Assembly (NCBI RefSeq): GCF_001425265.1 | Contig: NZ_LMEC01000020.1 | Coordinates: 768,707-832,706, forward strand | Direction of reading: 5' to 3' | DNA: 64,000 bases | Source of the DNA: Massilia sp. Root418 | Lineage (GTDB): Bacteria; Pseudomonadota; Gammaproteobacteria; Burkholderiales; Burkholderiaceae_D | The notes under the pieces: generated by a model | Databases searched by the model: none | Seen by the model: only the letters and a program-made list of their open reading frames with translations | Told to the model about the DNA's origin: nothing | Part shown: one piece after another, positions 51,563-59,377 of the stretch | Position numbering within the stretch: the first letter of the stretch is position 1 | Layout of the letters: each line of letters opens with the position of its first letter | Position numbers and translations under genes: made by a program

Positions 51563-51814
51563 TTAGATGAATGGCCAGCTGAGAATGCGCCTGGCGTGCA
51601 GCACGGCGCGCGTGCCGACGTAGGCGATGGCGAAGCCGAAGGCGAGGATGCTGAGCGGGTCGCCCATGAAGGCCAGGAAGACGCCGCTCACGCTGGCCAC
51701 GGCCACCAGCACCATCAGCCACAGCTCGATGCTGAAGAAGAAGGGCGACGCGTCGCGCCAGACCCGCAGCGCCAGGGCGCAGGCTTCCTTGATGGATTTG
51801 ATGTTGTGGCCCAT
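51563..51814 (-). CDS. Small hypothetical membrane protein
   Basis: 83 residues, starting MGHNIKSIKEACALALRVWRD. Two hydrophobic segments (about 26-50 and 54-72) with HARRILSWPF at the end suggest a small inner-membrane protein with both ends inside. The start ATG at 51814 has only a weak ribosome site (AAAAAGA). It lies downstream of the tRNA operon terminator on the same strand, so it needs its own promoter. I do not recognise the family; the amphipathic start and clean double-helix pattern make it look real. Confidence 0.55.
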   Translation of the reverse strand: MGHNIKSIKEACALALRVWRDASPFFFSIELWLMVLVAVASVSGVFLAFMGDPLSILAFGFAIAYVGTRAVLHARRILSWPFI

Positions 51815-51848
51815 GGTCTTTTTCGCTATGTTGCAATATCGAACCGGA

Positions 51849-51877
51849 AATGAAAAATCGCCGGCTAGCGGCGATTT
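51849..51877 (-). terminator. Intrinsic terminator of the tRNA-Gly/tRNA-Cys operon
   Basis: Stem AAATCGCCG/CGGCGATTT (51855-51863 and 51869-51877), 5-nt loop, then TTTCATTTC on the minus strand. It starts 13 bp after tRNA-Cys. Nearly identical to the acnB terminator at 32831-32859, including the flank AAATGA. Confidence 0.9.
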
Positions 51878-51889
51878 CTTCATTGATTC

Positions 51890-51963
51890 TGGAGGCGAGG
51901 ATCGGAGTCGAACCGACCTAGACGGCTTTGCAGGCCGCTGCATAACCGCTTTGCTACCTCGCC
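51890..51963 (-). tRNA. tRNA-Cys (anticodon GCA)
   Basis: 74 nt including encoded CCA. Acceptor GGCGAGG pairs with CCTCGCC, discriminator U. Anticodon GCA is at 51929-51931 (plus-strand tgc) and the T-loop has GGTTCGACTCC. Last gene of the tRNA operon. Confidence 0.96.
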
Positions 51964-52014
51964 GAGGGAGACTTGTCTGAAACGGCAGCCGGTTAATCTC
52001 TGCCATTCGAATTC

Positions 52015-52090
52015 TGGAGCGGGAGAAGAGTCTCGAACTCTCGACCTCAACCTTGGCAAGGTTGCGCTCTACCAACTGAGCTACTCCCGC
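52015..52090 (-). tRNA. tRNA-Gly (anticodon GCC), copy 5 in transcription order
   Basis: 76 nt with encoded CCA; acceptor GCGGGAG/CTCCCGC, anticodon loop CTTGCCAAG, T-loop GAGTTCGAGACTC. Identical to the four other copies. Confidence 0.97.
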
Positions 52091-52125
52091 ATTGGAGTGT
52101 GATACTGAAAACTACTGCAAAACCG

Positions 52126-52201
52126 TGGAGCGGGAGAAGAGTCTCGAACTCTCGACCTCAACCTTGGCAAGGTTGCGCTCTACCAACTGAGCTACTCCCG
52201 C
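52126..52201 (-). tRNA. tRNA-Gly (GCC), copy 4
   Basis: Same 76-nt sequence as its neighbours, separated by a 35-bp spacer from the copy at 52015. Confidence 0.97.
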
Positions 52202-52231
52202 ATTGGAGTTTTGATACCATCTTGTAAAACC

Positions 52232-52307
52232 TGGAGCGGGAGAAGAGTCTCGAACTCTCGACCTCAACCTTGGCAAGGTTGCGCTCTACCAACTGAGCTA
52301 CTCCCGC
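52232..52307 (-). tRNA. tRNA-Gly (GCC), copy 3
   Basis: Same 76-nt sequence; 30-bp spacer to the copy at 52126. Confidence 0.97.
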
Positions 52308-52362
52308 ATGGAGTCTTACATTTTTGCTGTCCTTAACGCGCCAACCTCGTGCCACACAAGAC

Positions 52363-52438
52363 TGGAGCGGGAGAAGAGTCTCGAACTCTCGACCTCAACC
52401 TTGGCAAGGTTGCGCTCTACCAACTGAGCTACTCCCGC
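52363..52438 (-). tRNA. tRNA-Gly (GCC), copy 2
   Basis: Same 76-nt sequence; 55-bp spacer to the copy at 52232. Confidence 0.97.
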
Positions 52439-52481
52439 GTTAGGAACCGCATTATCGCAGAAACATTCTCGCACTGCAAAC

Positions 52482-52557
52482 TGGAGCGGGAGAAGAGTCT
52501 CGAACTCTCGACCTCAACCTTGGCAAGGTTGCGCTCTACCAACTGAGCTACTCCCGC
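52482..52557 (-). tRNA. tRNA-Gly (GCC), copy 1
   Basis: First tRNA of the operon; same 76-nt sequence, 43-bp spacer to the next copy. The operon promoter lies about 40 bp upstream. Confidence 0.97.
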
Positions 52558-52597
52558 TTCGCTTTTTGCTGCGCGTTGTTATCAACAACAGGCCAGC

Positions 52598-52625
52598 ATT
52601 ATAGAGCATGGGAGCGGACTGTCAA
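52598..52625 (-). promoter_or_regulatory. Consensus sigma-70 promoter of the tRNA operon
   Basis: On the minus strand TTGACA (52620-52625), 16 bp, then TATAAT (52598-52603), both perfect. The G+C stretch right after the -10 box resembles a stable-RNA discriminator. Confidence 0.9.
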
Positions 52626-52652
52626 GAGTGAAAACTTGCAAAACTAAATGAT

Positions 52653-53243
52653 TTATTTCATTTCCAGCATGCCGCTCTTTTCCTTGATCAGCGGCCAGGC
52701 CTTCTGCAGGTAGTAGAACATGGACCAGACCGTGAGCACGGCCGCCACCCACAGCAGCTTCTCTCCCCAGAAATGGGTGTCGACGGCGCCGAACAGGATG
52801 TCGTGGAACAGCAGCAGCGGAATGGCGGTCATCTGGGCCGCAGTCTTGATCTTGCCGATGGAGTTCACCGCCACCGATTTCGATGCGCCAATCTGCGCCA
52901 TCCATTCGCGCAGCGCGGAGATGGTGATCTCGCGGCCGATGATGATGAAGGCGATGATGGCGTTGCAGCGGTCCAGCTGCACCAGCACCAGCAACGCGCC
53001 GGCCACCATCAGCTTGTCGGCCACCGGGTCGAGGAAGGCGCCGAAGGCCGAGGTCTGGTTCCAGCGGCGGGCCAGGAAGCCGTCGAACCAGTCGGTGACG
53101 GCGGCGATGATGAACACCAGCGTGGCGCCCAGGTTGCGGTCGCTGACCGGGAGCCAGGCCGGCGGCAGGTAGTACACGCCTACCACCAGCGGGATCAGCG
53201 CAACGCGCAACCAGGTCAGCAAAATCGGGATATTGAAGGGCAT
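52653..53243 (-). CDS. pgsA: CDP-diacylglycerol--glycerol-3-phosphate 3-phosphatidyltransferase
   Basis: 196 residues, a membrane enzyme with about five helices. The CDP-alcohol phosphotransferase signature is present: DWFDGFLARRWN then GAFLDPVADK (D-x2-DG-x2-AR-x8-G-x3-D-x3-D). It makes phosphatidylglycerophosphate, the first committed step to phosphatidylglycerol and cardiolipin, in the inner membrane. It follows uvrC by 90 bp and is followed by the tRNA genes, an arrangement common in betaproteobacteria. Confidence 0.95.
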   Translation of the reverse strand: MPFNIPILLTWLRVALIPLVVGVYYLPPAWLPVSDRNLGATLVFIIAAVTDWFDGFLARRWNQTSAFGAFLDPVADKLMVAGALLVLVQLDRCNAIIAFIIIGREITISALREWMAQIGASKSVAVNSIGKIKTAAQMTAIPLLLFHDILFGAVDTHFWGEKLLWVAAVLTVWSMFYYLQKAWPLIKEKSGMLEMK

Positions 53244-53333
53244 ATGTGACAGCAGCTCTGTGGCGAGTTAATTATTATGAATGCGCCGCTAGTCTAACCT
53301 GCCGCCGGGCTTAGCACCAGCGAACGCATGCCC

Positions 53334-55199
53334 TTAGTGCAGCTGTTTGTAGATTTCTTCGGCCAGGGCGCTGGAAATGCCATCCACCGACATCAAATCC
53401 TCCACGCTGGCGTTAACCACGCCGCGCAGGCCGCCAAAGCGCGCCAGCAGCTTCTGGCGCCGCTTCACGCCGATGCCCTCGATCTCTTCCAGGCGCGAGG
53501 TCTGGCGCGTCTTGGCGCGCTTGGCGCGCATGCCGGTGATGGCGAAGCGGTGCGCCTCGTCGCGGATCTGCGCCACCAGCATCAGCGCGGCCGATTCCTT
53601 GCCCAGCTCCTGCGGCGCGCGGCCGTCCACGAACACCAGCGTCTCCAGGCCGACGCGGCGGCCCTCCCCTTTGGCCACGCCCACGATCAGGCTGATGTCC
53701 AGGCCCAGCTCGGAGAAGACCTGGCGCGCCATCTCGACCTGGCCCTTGCCGCCGTCGATCAGCACCACGTCCGGCATCACGCCGTCGCCGTTGGCCACTT
53801 TCTCGTAGCGGCGCATCAGCACCTGGCGCATGGCGGCGTAATCGTCGCCCGGGGTGATGTCGTTGATGTTGTAGCGGCGGTATTCGCCGTTCTGCATCTG
53901 GTGGTGGTGAAATACCACGCACGAGGCCTGGGTGGCTTCGCCCTGTGTGTGCGAGATGTCGAAGCACTCCACGCGCAGCGCCTCCAGGTCTTCCGACTCC
54001 AGGCTGAGGGCTTCGGCCAGCGCGCGCGTGCGCGACTGCTGCGAGCCCTGCTCGGACAGCAGGCGCGCCAGCGAGATCTCGGCGCCCTTCTGCGCCAGCT
54101 CCAGCCACTGCCGGCGCTGGCCCTGCGGCTGGAAGATCAGGTTGATGCGGTGGCCGCACTGCTCCTGCAGCGCCACCATCAGTTCCGGCTGGTCGTATTC
54201 GATGTTCAGGATCAGCGTGCCGGGGATGAATTTCTCGGTGTAGTGCTGCACCAGGAAGGCGCTCAGCACTTCCACTTCGGGCGCCGCTTCCGCCACCGCC
54301 ACCGCGTCGCCCAGGTGGGATGGGAAGTAAGCGCGGTCGCCCAGGTGGCGGCCGCCGCGTACCATGGCCAGGTTGACGCAGGCGCGCCCGCCCTGCACGA
54401 TCACGGCGATGATGTCCACGTCGGCGTCGCCGGTGGTTTCCATGCTTTGCTGGTGCAGCACCTTGCTCAGCGACTGGATCTGGTTGCGCACGCCGGCGGC
54501 CTGCTCGAACTTCAGCTCGGCCGCGTAGCCGTGCATCTTCTTCTCCAGGTCTTCCATCACTTCGGTGGTGCGGCCGCGCAGGAAGCGCGCGGCGTTGTCC
54601 ACGTCCACCTTGTATTCTTCGGACGTGATGAGGTCCACGCAAGGCGCGCTGCAGCGGCCGATCTGATTCAGCAGGCAGGGGCGCGTGCGGTTGGCGTATA
54701 CGCTGTCCTCGCAGGTGCGCAGGTGGAACACCTTCTGCAGGATCTGCATGGATTCCTTCACCGCCCAGGCGCTGGGGAAAGGCCCGAAGTACTGGTTCTT
54801 CTTGTCCACCGAGCCCCGGTAGTAGACCATGCGCGGCACGGCGTCGCCGGTGATCTTCAGGTAGGGATAGCTTTTGTCGTCGCGGAACAGGATGTTGAAG
54901 CGCGGCTGCAGGGCCTTGATCAGGTTGTTCTCAAGGATCAGCGCTTCGGCCTCGCTGTGCGTGACCGTGGTTTCCAGGCGCGCGATGCGCTCGACCATCA
55001 TGGCGATGCGCGGGCTGGCCAGGTTTTTCTGGAAGTAGCTCGACACGCGCTTTTTCAGGTCGCGCGCCTTGCCCACGTAGAGCACATTGTCGCTGGCGTC
55101 GAAGTAGCGGTACACGCCCGGCAGGCCGGGCAGCTTGGCGACGGTGGCCAGCACCTGGTCGCGCGGATCGGGAGTCTCGGTTTTCGGTGCGTCTGTCAT
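53334..55199 (-). CDS. uvrC: UvrABC system protein C (excinuclease subunit)
   Basis: 621 residues from the ATG at 55199; the longer frame to 55235 overlaps acpS and is not needed. N-terminal GIY-YIG nuclease (PGVYRYFDASDNVLYVGKAR), UVR motif (MEDLEKKMHGYAAELKFEQA), the RNase H-like C-terminal nuclease (VECFDISHTQGE, VLIDGGKGQ) and a final double helix-hairpin-helix (IEGIGVKRRQKLL). It makes the 3' and 5' cuts in nucleotide excision repair after UvrA/UvrB load. Starts 13 bp after acpS. Confidence 0.97.
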   Translation of the reverse strand: MTDAPKTETPDPRDQVLATVAKLPGLPGVYRYFDASDNVLYVGKARDLKKRVSSYFQKNLASPRIAMMVERIARLETTVTHSEAEALILENNLIKALQPRFNILFRDDKSYPYLKITGDAVPRMVYYRGSVDKKNQYFGPFPSAWAVKESMQILQKVFHLRTCEDSVYANRTRPCLLNQIGRCSAPCVDLITSEEYKVDVDNAARFLRGRTTEVMEDLEKKMHGYAAELKFEQAAGVRNQIQSLSKVLHQQSMETTGDADVDIIAVIVQGGRACVNLAMVRGGRHLGDRAYFPSHLGDAVAVAEAAPEVEVLSAFLVQHYTEKFIPGTLILNIEYDQPELMVALQEQCGHRINLIFQPQGQRRQWLELAQKGAEISLARLLSEQGSQQSRTRALAEALSLESEDLEALRVECFDISHTQGEATQASCVVFHHHQMQNGEYRRYNINDITPGDDYAAMRQVLMRRYEKVANGDGVMPDVVLIDGGKGQVEMARQVFSELGLDISLIVGVAKGEGRRVGLETLVFVDGRAPQELGKESAALMLVAQIRDEAHRFAITGMRAKRAKTRQTSRLEEIEGIGVKRRQKLLARFGGLRGVVNASVEDLMSVDGISSALAEEIYKQLH

Positions 55200-55212
55200 T
55201 GCTCTGCTTCGG

Positions 55213-55605
55213 TTACGGCGCCTGCTCCACCACAACGAAGGCGACGGCGTAATCCGCCTCGTCGCTCACCGTCACGTGCGACGACAGGCGGTTCTGCTGC
55301 ATGAATTCGGCCAGCGTACCCGTGCACACCATCACCGGCTTGCCGTTCGCCTCGTTGAGCAGCTGGGCATTGTGCAAGGTCATGGGCGTGGCCACGCCGG
55401 TGCCGATGGCTTTGCCGAAGGCTTCCTTGGCGGCGAAGCGCGTGGCCACGAAACGGTGCGCGCGCACCGGGCTGACGGCCTTGCGCGCGCGGTAGATCTC
55501 CAGCTCCTGCGGCCCCAGCACCTTGTCGGCAAAGCGTTCGCTGCGCGCGAGCGCGTCGGCCACGCGGCCGATCTGGCAGATGTCGGTGCCGATGCCGAAG
55601 ATCAT
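55213..55605 (-). CDS. acpS: Holo-[acyl-carrier-protein] synthase
   Basis: 130 residues, full length. IFGIGTDICQIGRV holds the Mg-binding Asp and FAAKEAFGKAIGTG the Glu/Lys motif. It transfers the phosphopantetheine arm of CoA to acyl carrier protein. Its ATG overlaps the pdxJ stop (ATGA), the usual pdxJ-acpS coupling. Confidence 0.96.
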   Translation of the reverse strand: MIFGIGTDICQIGRVADALARSERFADKVLGPQELEIYRARKAVSPVRAHRFVATRFAAKEAFGKAIGTGVATPMTLHNAQLLNEANGKPVMVCTGTLAEFMQQNRLSSHVTVSDEADYAVAFVVVEQAP

Positions 55606-56381
55606 TTTGCGCTGAACTGTGCTGCCGCCGCAGCGACACGCGTTGACGTCATGATGGCCTTCATCTCGCGCACGGCGTTTTCCCAGCCGACGAAGACGGC
55701 GTGGGCCACGACAGCGTGGCCGATGTTGAGTTCCGCGATATCGGGGATGGCGGCGATGGCCTGCACGTTGGTGTAGTGCAGGCCGTGGCCGGCATTGACC
55801 TTCAGGCCGCGCTGCACGCCGAAGCGGGTGCCGGCCTTGATGCGTTCCAGCTCGGCGGCCTGCTCGGCGCCTTCAGTGTCCGCATAGCGGCCGGTGTGCA
55901 GTTCGATGACGGGCGCGCCGGCTTCAGCGGCGGCGGAGATCTGCTGCTCGTCGGCGTCGATGAACAGGGATACGCGGATGCCTTCGGCCTGCAGCTGCTT
56001 GACGGCGGCTTGCACGTCGCTGAAGTGGCCCACCACATCCAGGCCGCCTTCGGTTGTCACTTCGGTGCGCTTTTCGGGCACCAGGCAGACGTCGGCCGGC
56101 TTGATCTGGCAGGCGAAGTCCAGCATCTCCTTGGTGACGGCCGCTTCCAGGTTCATGCGGGTGATCAGCTGCGGCGCCAGCGCGATCACGTCGGCGTCCT
56201 TGATGTGGCGGCGGTCTTCGCGCAGGTGCAGCGTGATGCAGTCGGCGCCGGCCTGTTCGGCCAGCAGCGCGGCGCGGATCGGGTCCGGGTAGGCGGTGCC
56301 GCGCGCGTTGCGCAAGGTGGCCACGTGGTCGATGTTGATGCCCAGGTCGATGACCGGGCCGGACGGGTACAGGAAGCTCAT
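55602..56381 (-). CDS. pdxJ: Pyridoxine 5'-phosphate synthase
   Basis: 259 residues. DLGINIDHVATLRNARG, ITLHLREDRRHI and ELNIGHAVVAHAVFVG are the family signatures of the PdxJ barrel. It condenses 1-deoxyxylulose 5-phosphate with 3-amino-2-oxopropyl phosphate to pyridoxine phosphate. It follows recO by 2 bp and overlaps acpS by 4 bp. An Ala-rich tail of about ten residues is added at the end. Confidence 0.96.
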   Translation of the reverse strand: MSFLYPSGPVIDLGINIDHVATLRNARGTAYPDPIRAALLAEQAGADCITLHLREDRRHIKDADVIALAPQLITRMNLEAAVTKEMLDFACQIKPADVCLVPEKRTEVTTEGGLDVVGHFSDVQAAVKQLQAEGIRVSLFIDADEQQISAAAEAGAPVIELHTGRYADTEGAEQAAELERIKAGTRFGVQRGLKVNAGHGLHYTNVQAIAAIPDIAELNIGHAVVAHAVFVGWENAVREMKAIMTSTRVAAAAAQFSAK

Positions 56382-56383
56382 GG

Positions 56384-57160
56384 TTATAGTTGCATCAAGT
56401 CGATCAATATCTGGCGCGTATTCAGCGGCGCGCCCCCCAGGTGGTGCGCCAGCAAAAAGCGCATCAGTTGTTTGCTTTGCGCCTGCGTGGCGGCGTCTTG
56501 ATAATCTTCGCGCTCCATGTCCAGCAGCGTCTTGCCGGACACGCGCGGCGCGGTGTCGCCGGCCTGCTCGGGGCGCGGGCCGCGCTCCGGGTCCACCACG
56601 TAGGCCACGTCCGGCAGCACGCGCGCGCGGGTGGCGGTGCAGCGCGTGAGGTCGGCGGCCACGCCCGTTTCCTTAAGTAAGGCCCGTTCGAATTTTCGCA
56701 AGCAGATGGGCGCGGGTTCATTATGCGCCAGCTGGTTCAGGGTGGCGACATAATGGTCGAACAAGGCGGGATGGGCGTCGTCGCGCGCGAGCAGTTTCAC
56801 CAGCAGCTCGTTGAGGTAGAAGCCGCACAGCAGCGCGGTTTTTTCCAGCGGCAGCATGCCGCCCACCCATTCGGCGTCCGTCAGGGTGCGCAGTTCGTTC
56901 TTGCCGACGAAGCCGGCGGACAGGGGCTGGAAGGTTTGCAGCACGCCGCGCAGCTGCGAGTGCGGACGCTTGGCGCCTTTGGCGACCAGGGCCACGCGGC
57001 CGTAGTCGCGCGTCAGCAAGTCGACGATGAGGCTGGTTTCTTTGTAGGGATAGCTGTGCAGCACGAAGGCCGGCTGCCCCGCCACGCGCGTGCCGGTGGT
57101 GCGCTCGCGCGACGGTGCGCGCGGGCGTTTTACCGGCTCGGCGGTGACGGCATCGGACAT
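56384..57160 (-). CDS. recO: DNA repair protein RecO
   Basis: 258 residues. The OB-fold start (PAFVLHSYPYKETSLIVDLLTRDYGRVALVAKGA, key words YPYKETS and RVALVAKGAKR) and the helical C-terminal part (LLCGFYLNELLVKLL) are typical. A basic 20-residue N-terminal extension is present, and no zinc-finger cysteines are seen. It helps load RecA on gapped DNA with RecR. It is in the era-recO-pdxJ cluster order. Confidence 0.94.
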   Translation of the reverse strand: MSDAVTAEPVKRPRAPSRERTTGTRVAGQPAFVLHSYPYKETSLIVDLLTRDYGRVALVAKGAKRPHSQLRGVLQTFQPLSAGFVGKNELRTLTDAEWVGGMLPLEKTALLCGFYLNELLVKLLARDDAHPALFDHYVATLNQLAHNEPAPICLRKFERALLKETGVAADLTRCTATRARVLPDVAYVVDPERGPRPEQAGDTAPRVSGKTLLDMEREDYQDAATQAQSKQLMRFLLAHHLGGAPLNTRQILIDLMQL

Positions 57161-57193
57161 TGCAGTGGGCAGCCCTGGGCGCGTGCTCGCGGC

Positions 57194-58102
57194 TTACTCG
57201 TAGCCGTAGGCGCGCAGGCCGGCTTCGTTGTCGGCCCAGCCGGATTTCACTTTGACCCAGATTTCCAGGTACACGGGGCCGCCGAACAGCTTTTCCATGT
57301 CCAGCCGCGCTTGCGAGGACACTTCCTTCAGGCGCGCGCCCTTGTTACCGATGATCATGGACTTGTGCGTGTCGCGCTCGACCAGGATGGCGGCGAAGAT
57401 GCGGCGCAGATTGCCTTCCTGCTCGAATTTCTCGATCAGCACGGTGCTGGTGTAAGGCAGCTCGTCGCCGACAAAGCGGAACAGCTTCTCGCGCACGATT
57501 TCCGAGGCCAGGAATTTTTCGCTGCGGTCGGTGATGTCGTCCGGCCCGAAGATCGGGTCGTTTTCCGGCAGCAGGCGCTTGATCTCGTTCTGCAGGCCGT
57601 CCAGCTGGAAGCGCAGCTTGGCCGACACCGGCACCACGGCCGCGAAGTCGTGCTTGGCGGCCACCTGCTGCGCGAACGGCAGCAGCACGGCCTTGTCCTT
57701 GGCGCGGTCGGCCTTGTTGATCACCAGGATCACCGGCACGGTCTTCGGCAGCAGGTCCAGCACCTGCTGGTCGGCGGGGCCGAAGTTGTTCGCTTCGATC
57801 ACGTACAGGATCACGTCCGAGGAATCGAGCGTGTTGGTGACGGTCTTGTTCAGCGTCTTGTTCAGCGCGTTCGAGTGGCGCGTCTGGAAACCGGGCGTGT
57901 CGATGTAGATGAACTGCGCGTCGTCCAGGGTCTGGATGCCGGTGATGCGGTGGCGCGTGGTTTGCGCCTTGCGCGAGGTGATGCTGACTTTCGCGCCGAT
58001 GAGCATGTTCATCAGCGTGGACTTGCCCACGTTGGGACGGCCCACGATGGCGATGTAACCGCAGCGGAAGCCGGCGGCAGTGGTGGTGCTGGGGGTGTTC
58101 AT
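57194..58102 (-). CDS. era: GTPase Era
   Basis: 302 residues from the ATG at 58102, which has AAGGT upstream and gives the normal length; the ATG at 58138 lies inside rnc. G motifs: GRPNVGKST (G1), DTPG (G3) and NKADRAKD (G4). The C-terminal KH domain has ERDTHKSMIIGNKGARLK. Era binds 16S rRNA in 30S assembly at the membrane. It follows rnc by 13 bp. Confidence 0.97.
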   Translation of the reverse strand: MNTPSTTTAAGFRCGYIAIVGRPNVGKSTLMNMLIGAKVSITSRKAQTTRHRITGIQTLDDAQFIYIDTPGFQTRHSNALNKTLNKTVTNTLDSSDVILYVIEANNFGPADQQVLDLLPKTVPVILVINKADRAKDKAVLLPFAQQVAAKHDFAAVVPVSAKLRFQLDGLQNEIKRLLPENDPIFGPDDITDRSEKFLASEIVREKLFRFVGDELPYTSTVLIEKFEQEGNLRRIFAAILVERDTHKSMIIGNKGARLKEVSSQARLDMEKLFGGPVYLEIWVKVKSGWADNEAGLRAYGYE

Positions 58103-58115
58103 GGTGTTACCTTGT

Positions 58116-58949
58116 TCAGTGTTTGGCGAGCTTGCCATCGCCAGCGGCTTTGCCCTTGGGGGCGTTCTGCTCGTGATTCTGTTCCTGCCCTGCGTCGCCC
58201 TGGATGGTGGCGATGCCGGCGAGTTTCAGCTGTGCCGCGCGCTGGCGCGGCTTGCGGGTCGCGGCCGGCGTTTTCTGCAGCGCCTGCTCGGCCACTTCCA
58301 GCGCCAGCTTGGCCGCCGCCTGCTCGCCGGCGCGGCGGCTGCCGCCGCGGCCGTACACCTGGATGCCCAGCTTGGGCACCAGGCATTCGATTTCGAATTC
58401 CTGGCTGTGCGCGGCGCCGTGGGTGGCTACCACATTGTACAGCGGCAGCGAGATCTTCTTCGCTTGCAGGAATTCCTGCAGCAGGGTCTTGGCGTCCTTG
58501 CCCAGGGTTTGCGGGTCCACCGAATCGAGGATGGGGATGTAGAAGGCGCGGATCACCTTGGCGGCCGCGTCGAAGCTGGTGTCCAGGAAAATGGCGCCCA
58601 GCAGCGCTTCGAGCGTGTCGGCCAGGATGGAGGGACGGCGGAAGCCGCCCGATTTCAGTTCGCCCTCGCCCAGGCGCAGGAAGTTGGACAGTTCCAGCTT
58701 TTGCGCGATCTCGTACAGCGACTGCTGCTTGACCAGGTTGGCGCGCAGGCGCGACAGGTCGCCCTCGTCGATGCCGCTGTAGCGTTCGTACAGGATGGAC
58801 GCCACCACGCAGTTCAGGATGGAGTCGCCCAGGAATTCCAGGCGTTCGTTATGCAAACTGCTGTGGCTACGGTGCGTCAAGGCTTGCTGCAACAGGCCAG
58901 CATCCTGGAACGTGTAACCTAACCGTGTTTGCAATAACTGTAAATTCAT
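58116..58949 (-). CDS. rnc: Ribonuclease III
   Basis: 277 residues. Signature NERLEFLGDSILN, with ADTLEALLGAIFLD for the second catalytic site. The dsRNA-binding domain (about 155-225) ends RRAGEQAAAKLALE. A basic/Gln-rich tail of about 45 residues extends beyond the E. coli length (226). It matures rRNA and cleaves double-stranded RNA; the rnc-era pair is conserved. Confidence 0.96.
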   Translation of the reverse strand: MNLQLLQTRLGYTFQDAGLLQQALTHRSHSSLHNERLEFLGDSILNCVVASILYERYSGIDEGDLSRLRANLVKQQSLYEIAQKLELSNFLRLGEGELKSGGFRRPSILADTLEALLGAIFLDTSFDAAAKVIRAFYIPILDSVDPQTLGKDAKTLLQEFLQAKKISLPLYNVVATHGAAHSQEFEIECLVPKLGIQVYGRGGSRRAGEQAAAKLALEVAEQALQKTPAATRKPRQRAAQLKLAGIATIQGDAGQEQNHEQNAPKGKAAGDGKLAKH

Positions 58950-58961
58950 AGACTCTCTAGC

Positions 58962-59354
58962 TTATTTACCGTCGGCGTCGGGCTTGGCCGGCGCGGCGCC
59001 CGATTTCGACGTGGTGCCGGCGTATTCCAGCAACAGGCTGGCCGGTCCGACCAGGGGGATTTTCTTATCGTAAGCAAAGCTCACTTCCAGGCCGCCGTCT
59101 TCGCGGGTGATCACCAGGTCGCGCGCGGTGATGGAGCTGATGTAGCCCACTTCGGCGCTCTTGCTGAAGGAACTCTGGATTTCCTGCGGCGTGCTGCCCG
59201 CGCCCTTGGCTTTCACGATGGCGGCCGAAATGGCGCGGTATTCCGAGTACGTGGGGACGATTTGCATGGCCAGCAGGCCGATGGCGGCCAGCACGGCGAT
59301 CGTGAAAATCAGGCCGATCAGGGAAATGCCGCGTTGTTTCTGCAGTCCTTGCAT
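58962..59354 (-). CDS. DUF4845 domain-containing membrane protein
   Basis: 130 residues from the ATG at 59354, which has GAGGGG upstream. One membrane segment near the start (GISLIGLIFTIAVLAAIGLL) resembles the N-terminus of type IV pilin-like proteins, followed by a small soluble domain (YSEYRAISAAIVKAK, VSFAYDKKIPLVG). This family sits between lepB and rnc in betaproteobacteria; its function is unknown. The longer frame to 59570 runs through lepB and is not credible. Confidence 0.88.
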   Translation of the reverse strand: MQGLQKQRGISLIGLIFTIAVLAAIGLLAMQIVPTYSEYRAISAAIVKAKGAGSTPQEIQSSFSKSAEVGYISSITARDLVITREDGGLEVSFAYDKKIPLVGPASLLLEYAGTTSKSGAAPAKPDADGK

Positions 59355-59377
59355 GTCTACCCCTCGTGTCTGTCGAA

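Noticed and set aside
51815..52075. N-terminal extension of the small membrane protein
   Set aside because: The extension reads through the terminator and tRNA genes, so it cannot be coding.
52015..52557. Regular repeats with unique spacers, looking like a CRISPR array
   Set aside because: Repeats are 76 bp, fold as tRNA-Gly with CCA ends and GCC anticodon, and spacers vary from 30 to 55 bp. They are tRNA genes.
53328..55304. Long plus-strand open frame opposite uvrC
   Set aside because: It is His/Ala/Leu/Arg-rich antisense coding typical of high-GC DNA and lies opposite a clearly conserved gene. The same applies to long frames opposite acnB, GH3, GH42, the tri-modular esterase and recO/era.
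56723..58732. Possible coding region of 669 residues on the plus strand
   Set aside because: It is a shadow of recO, era and rnc, all of which have full conserved motifs.
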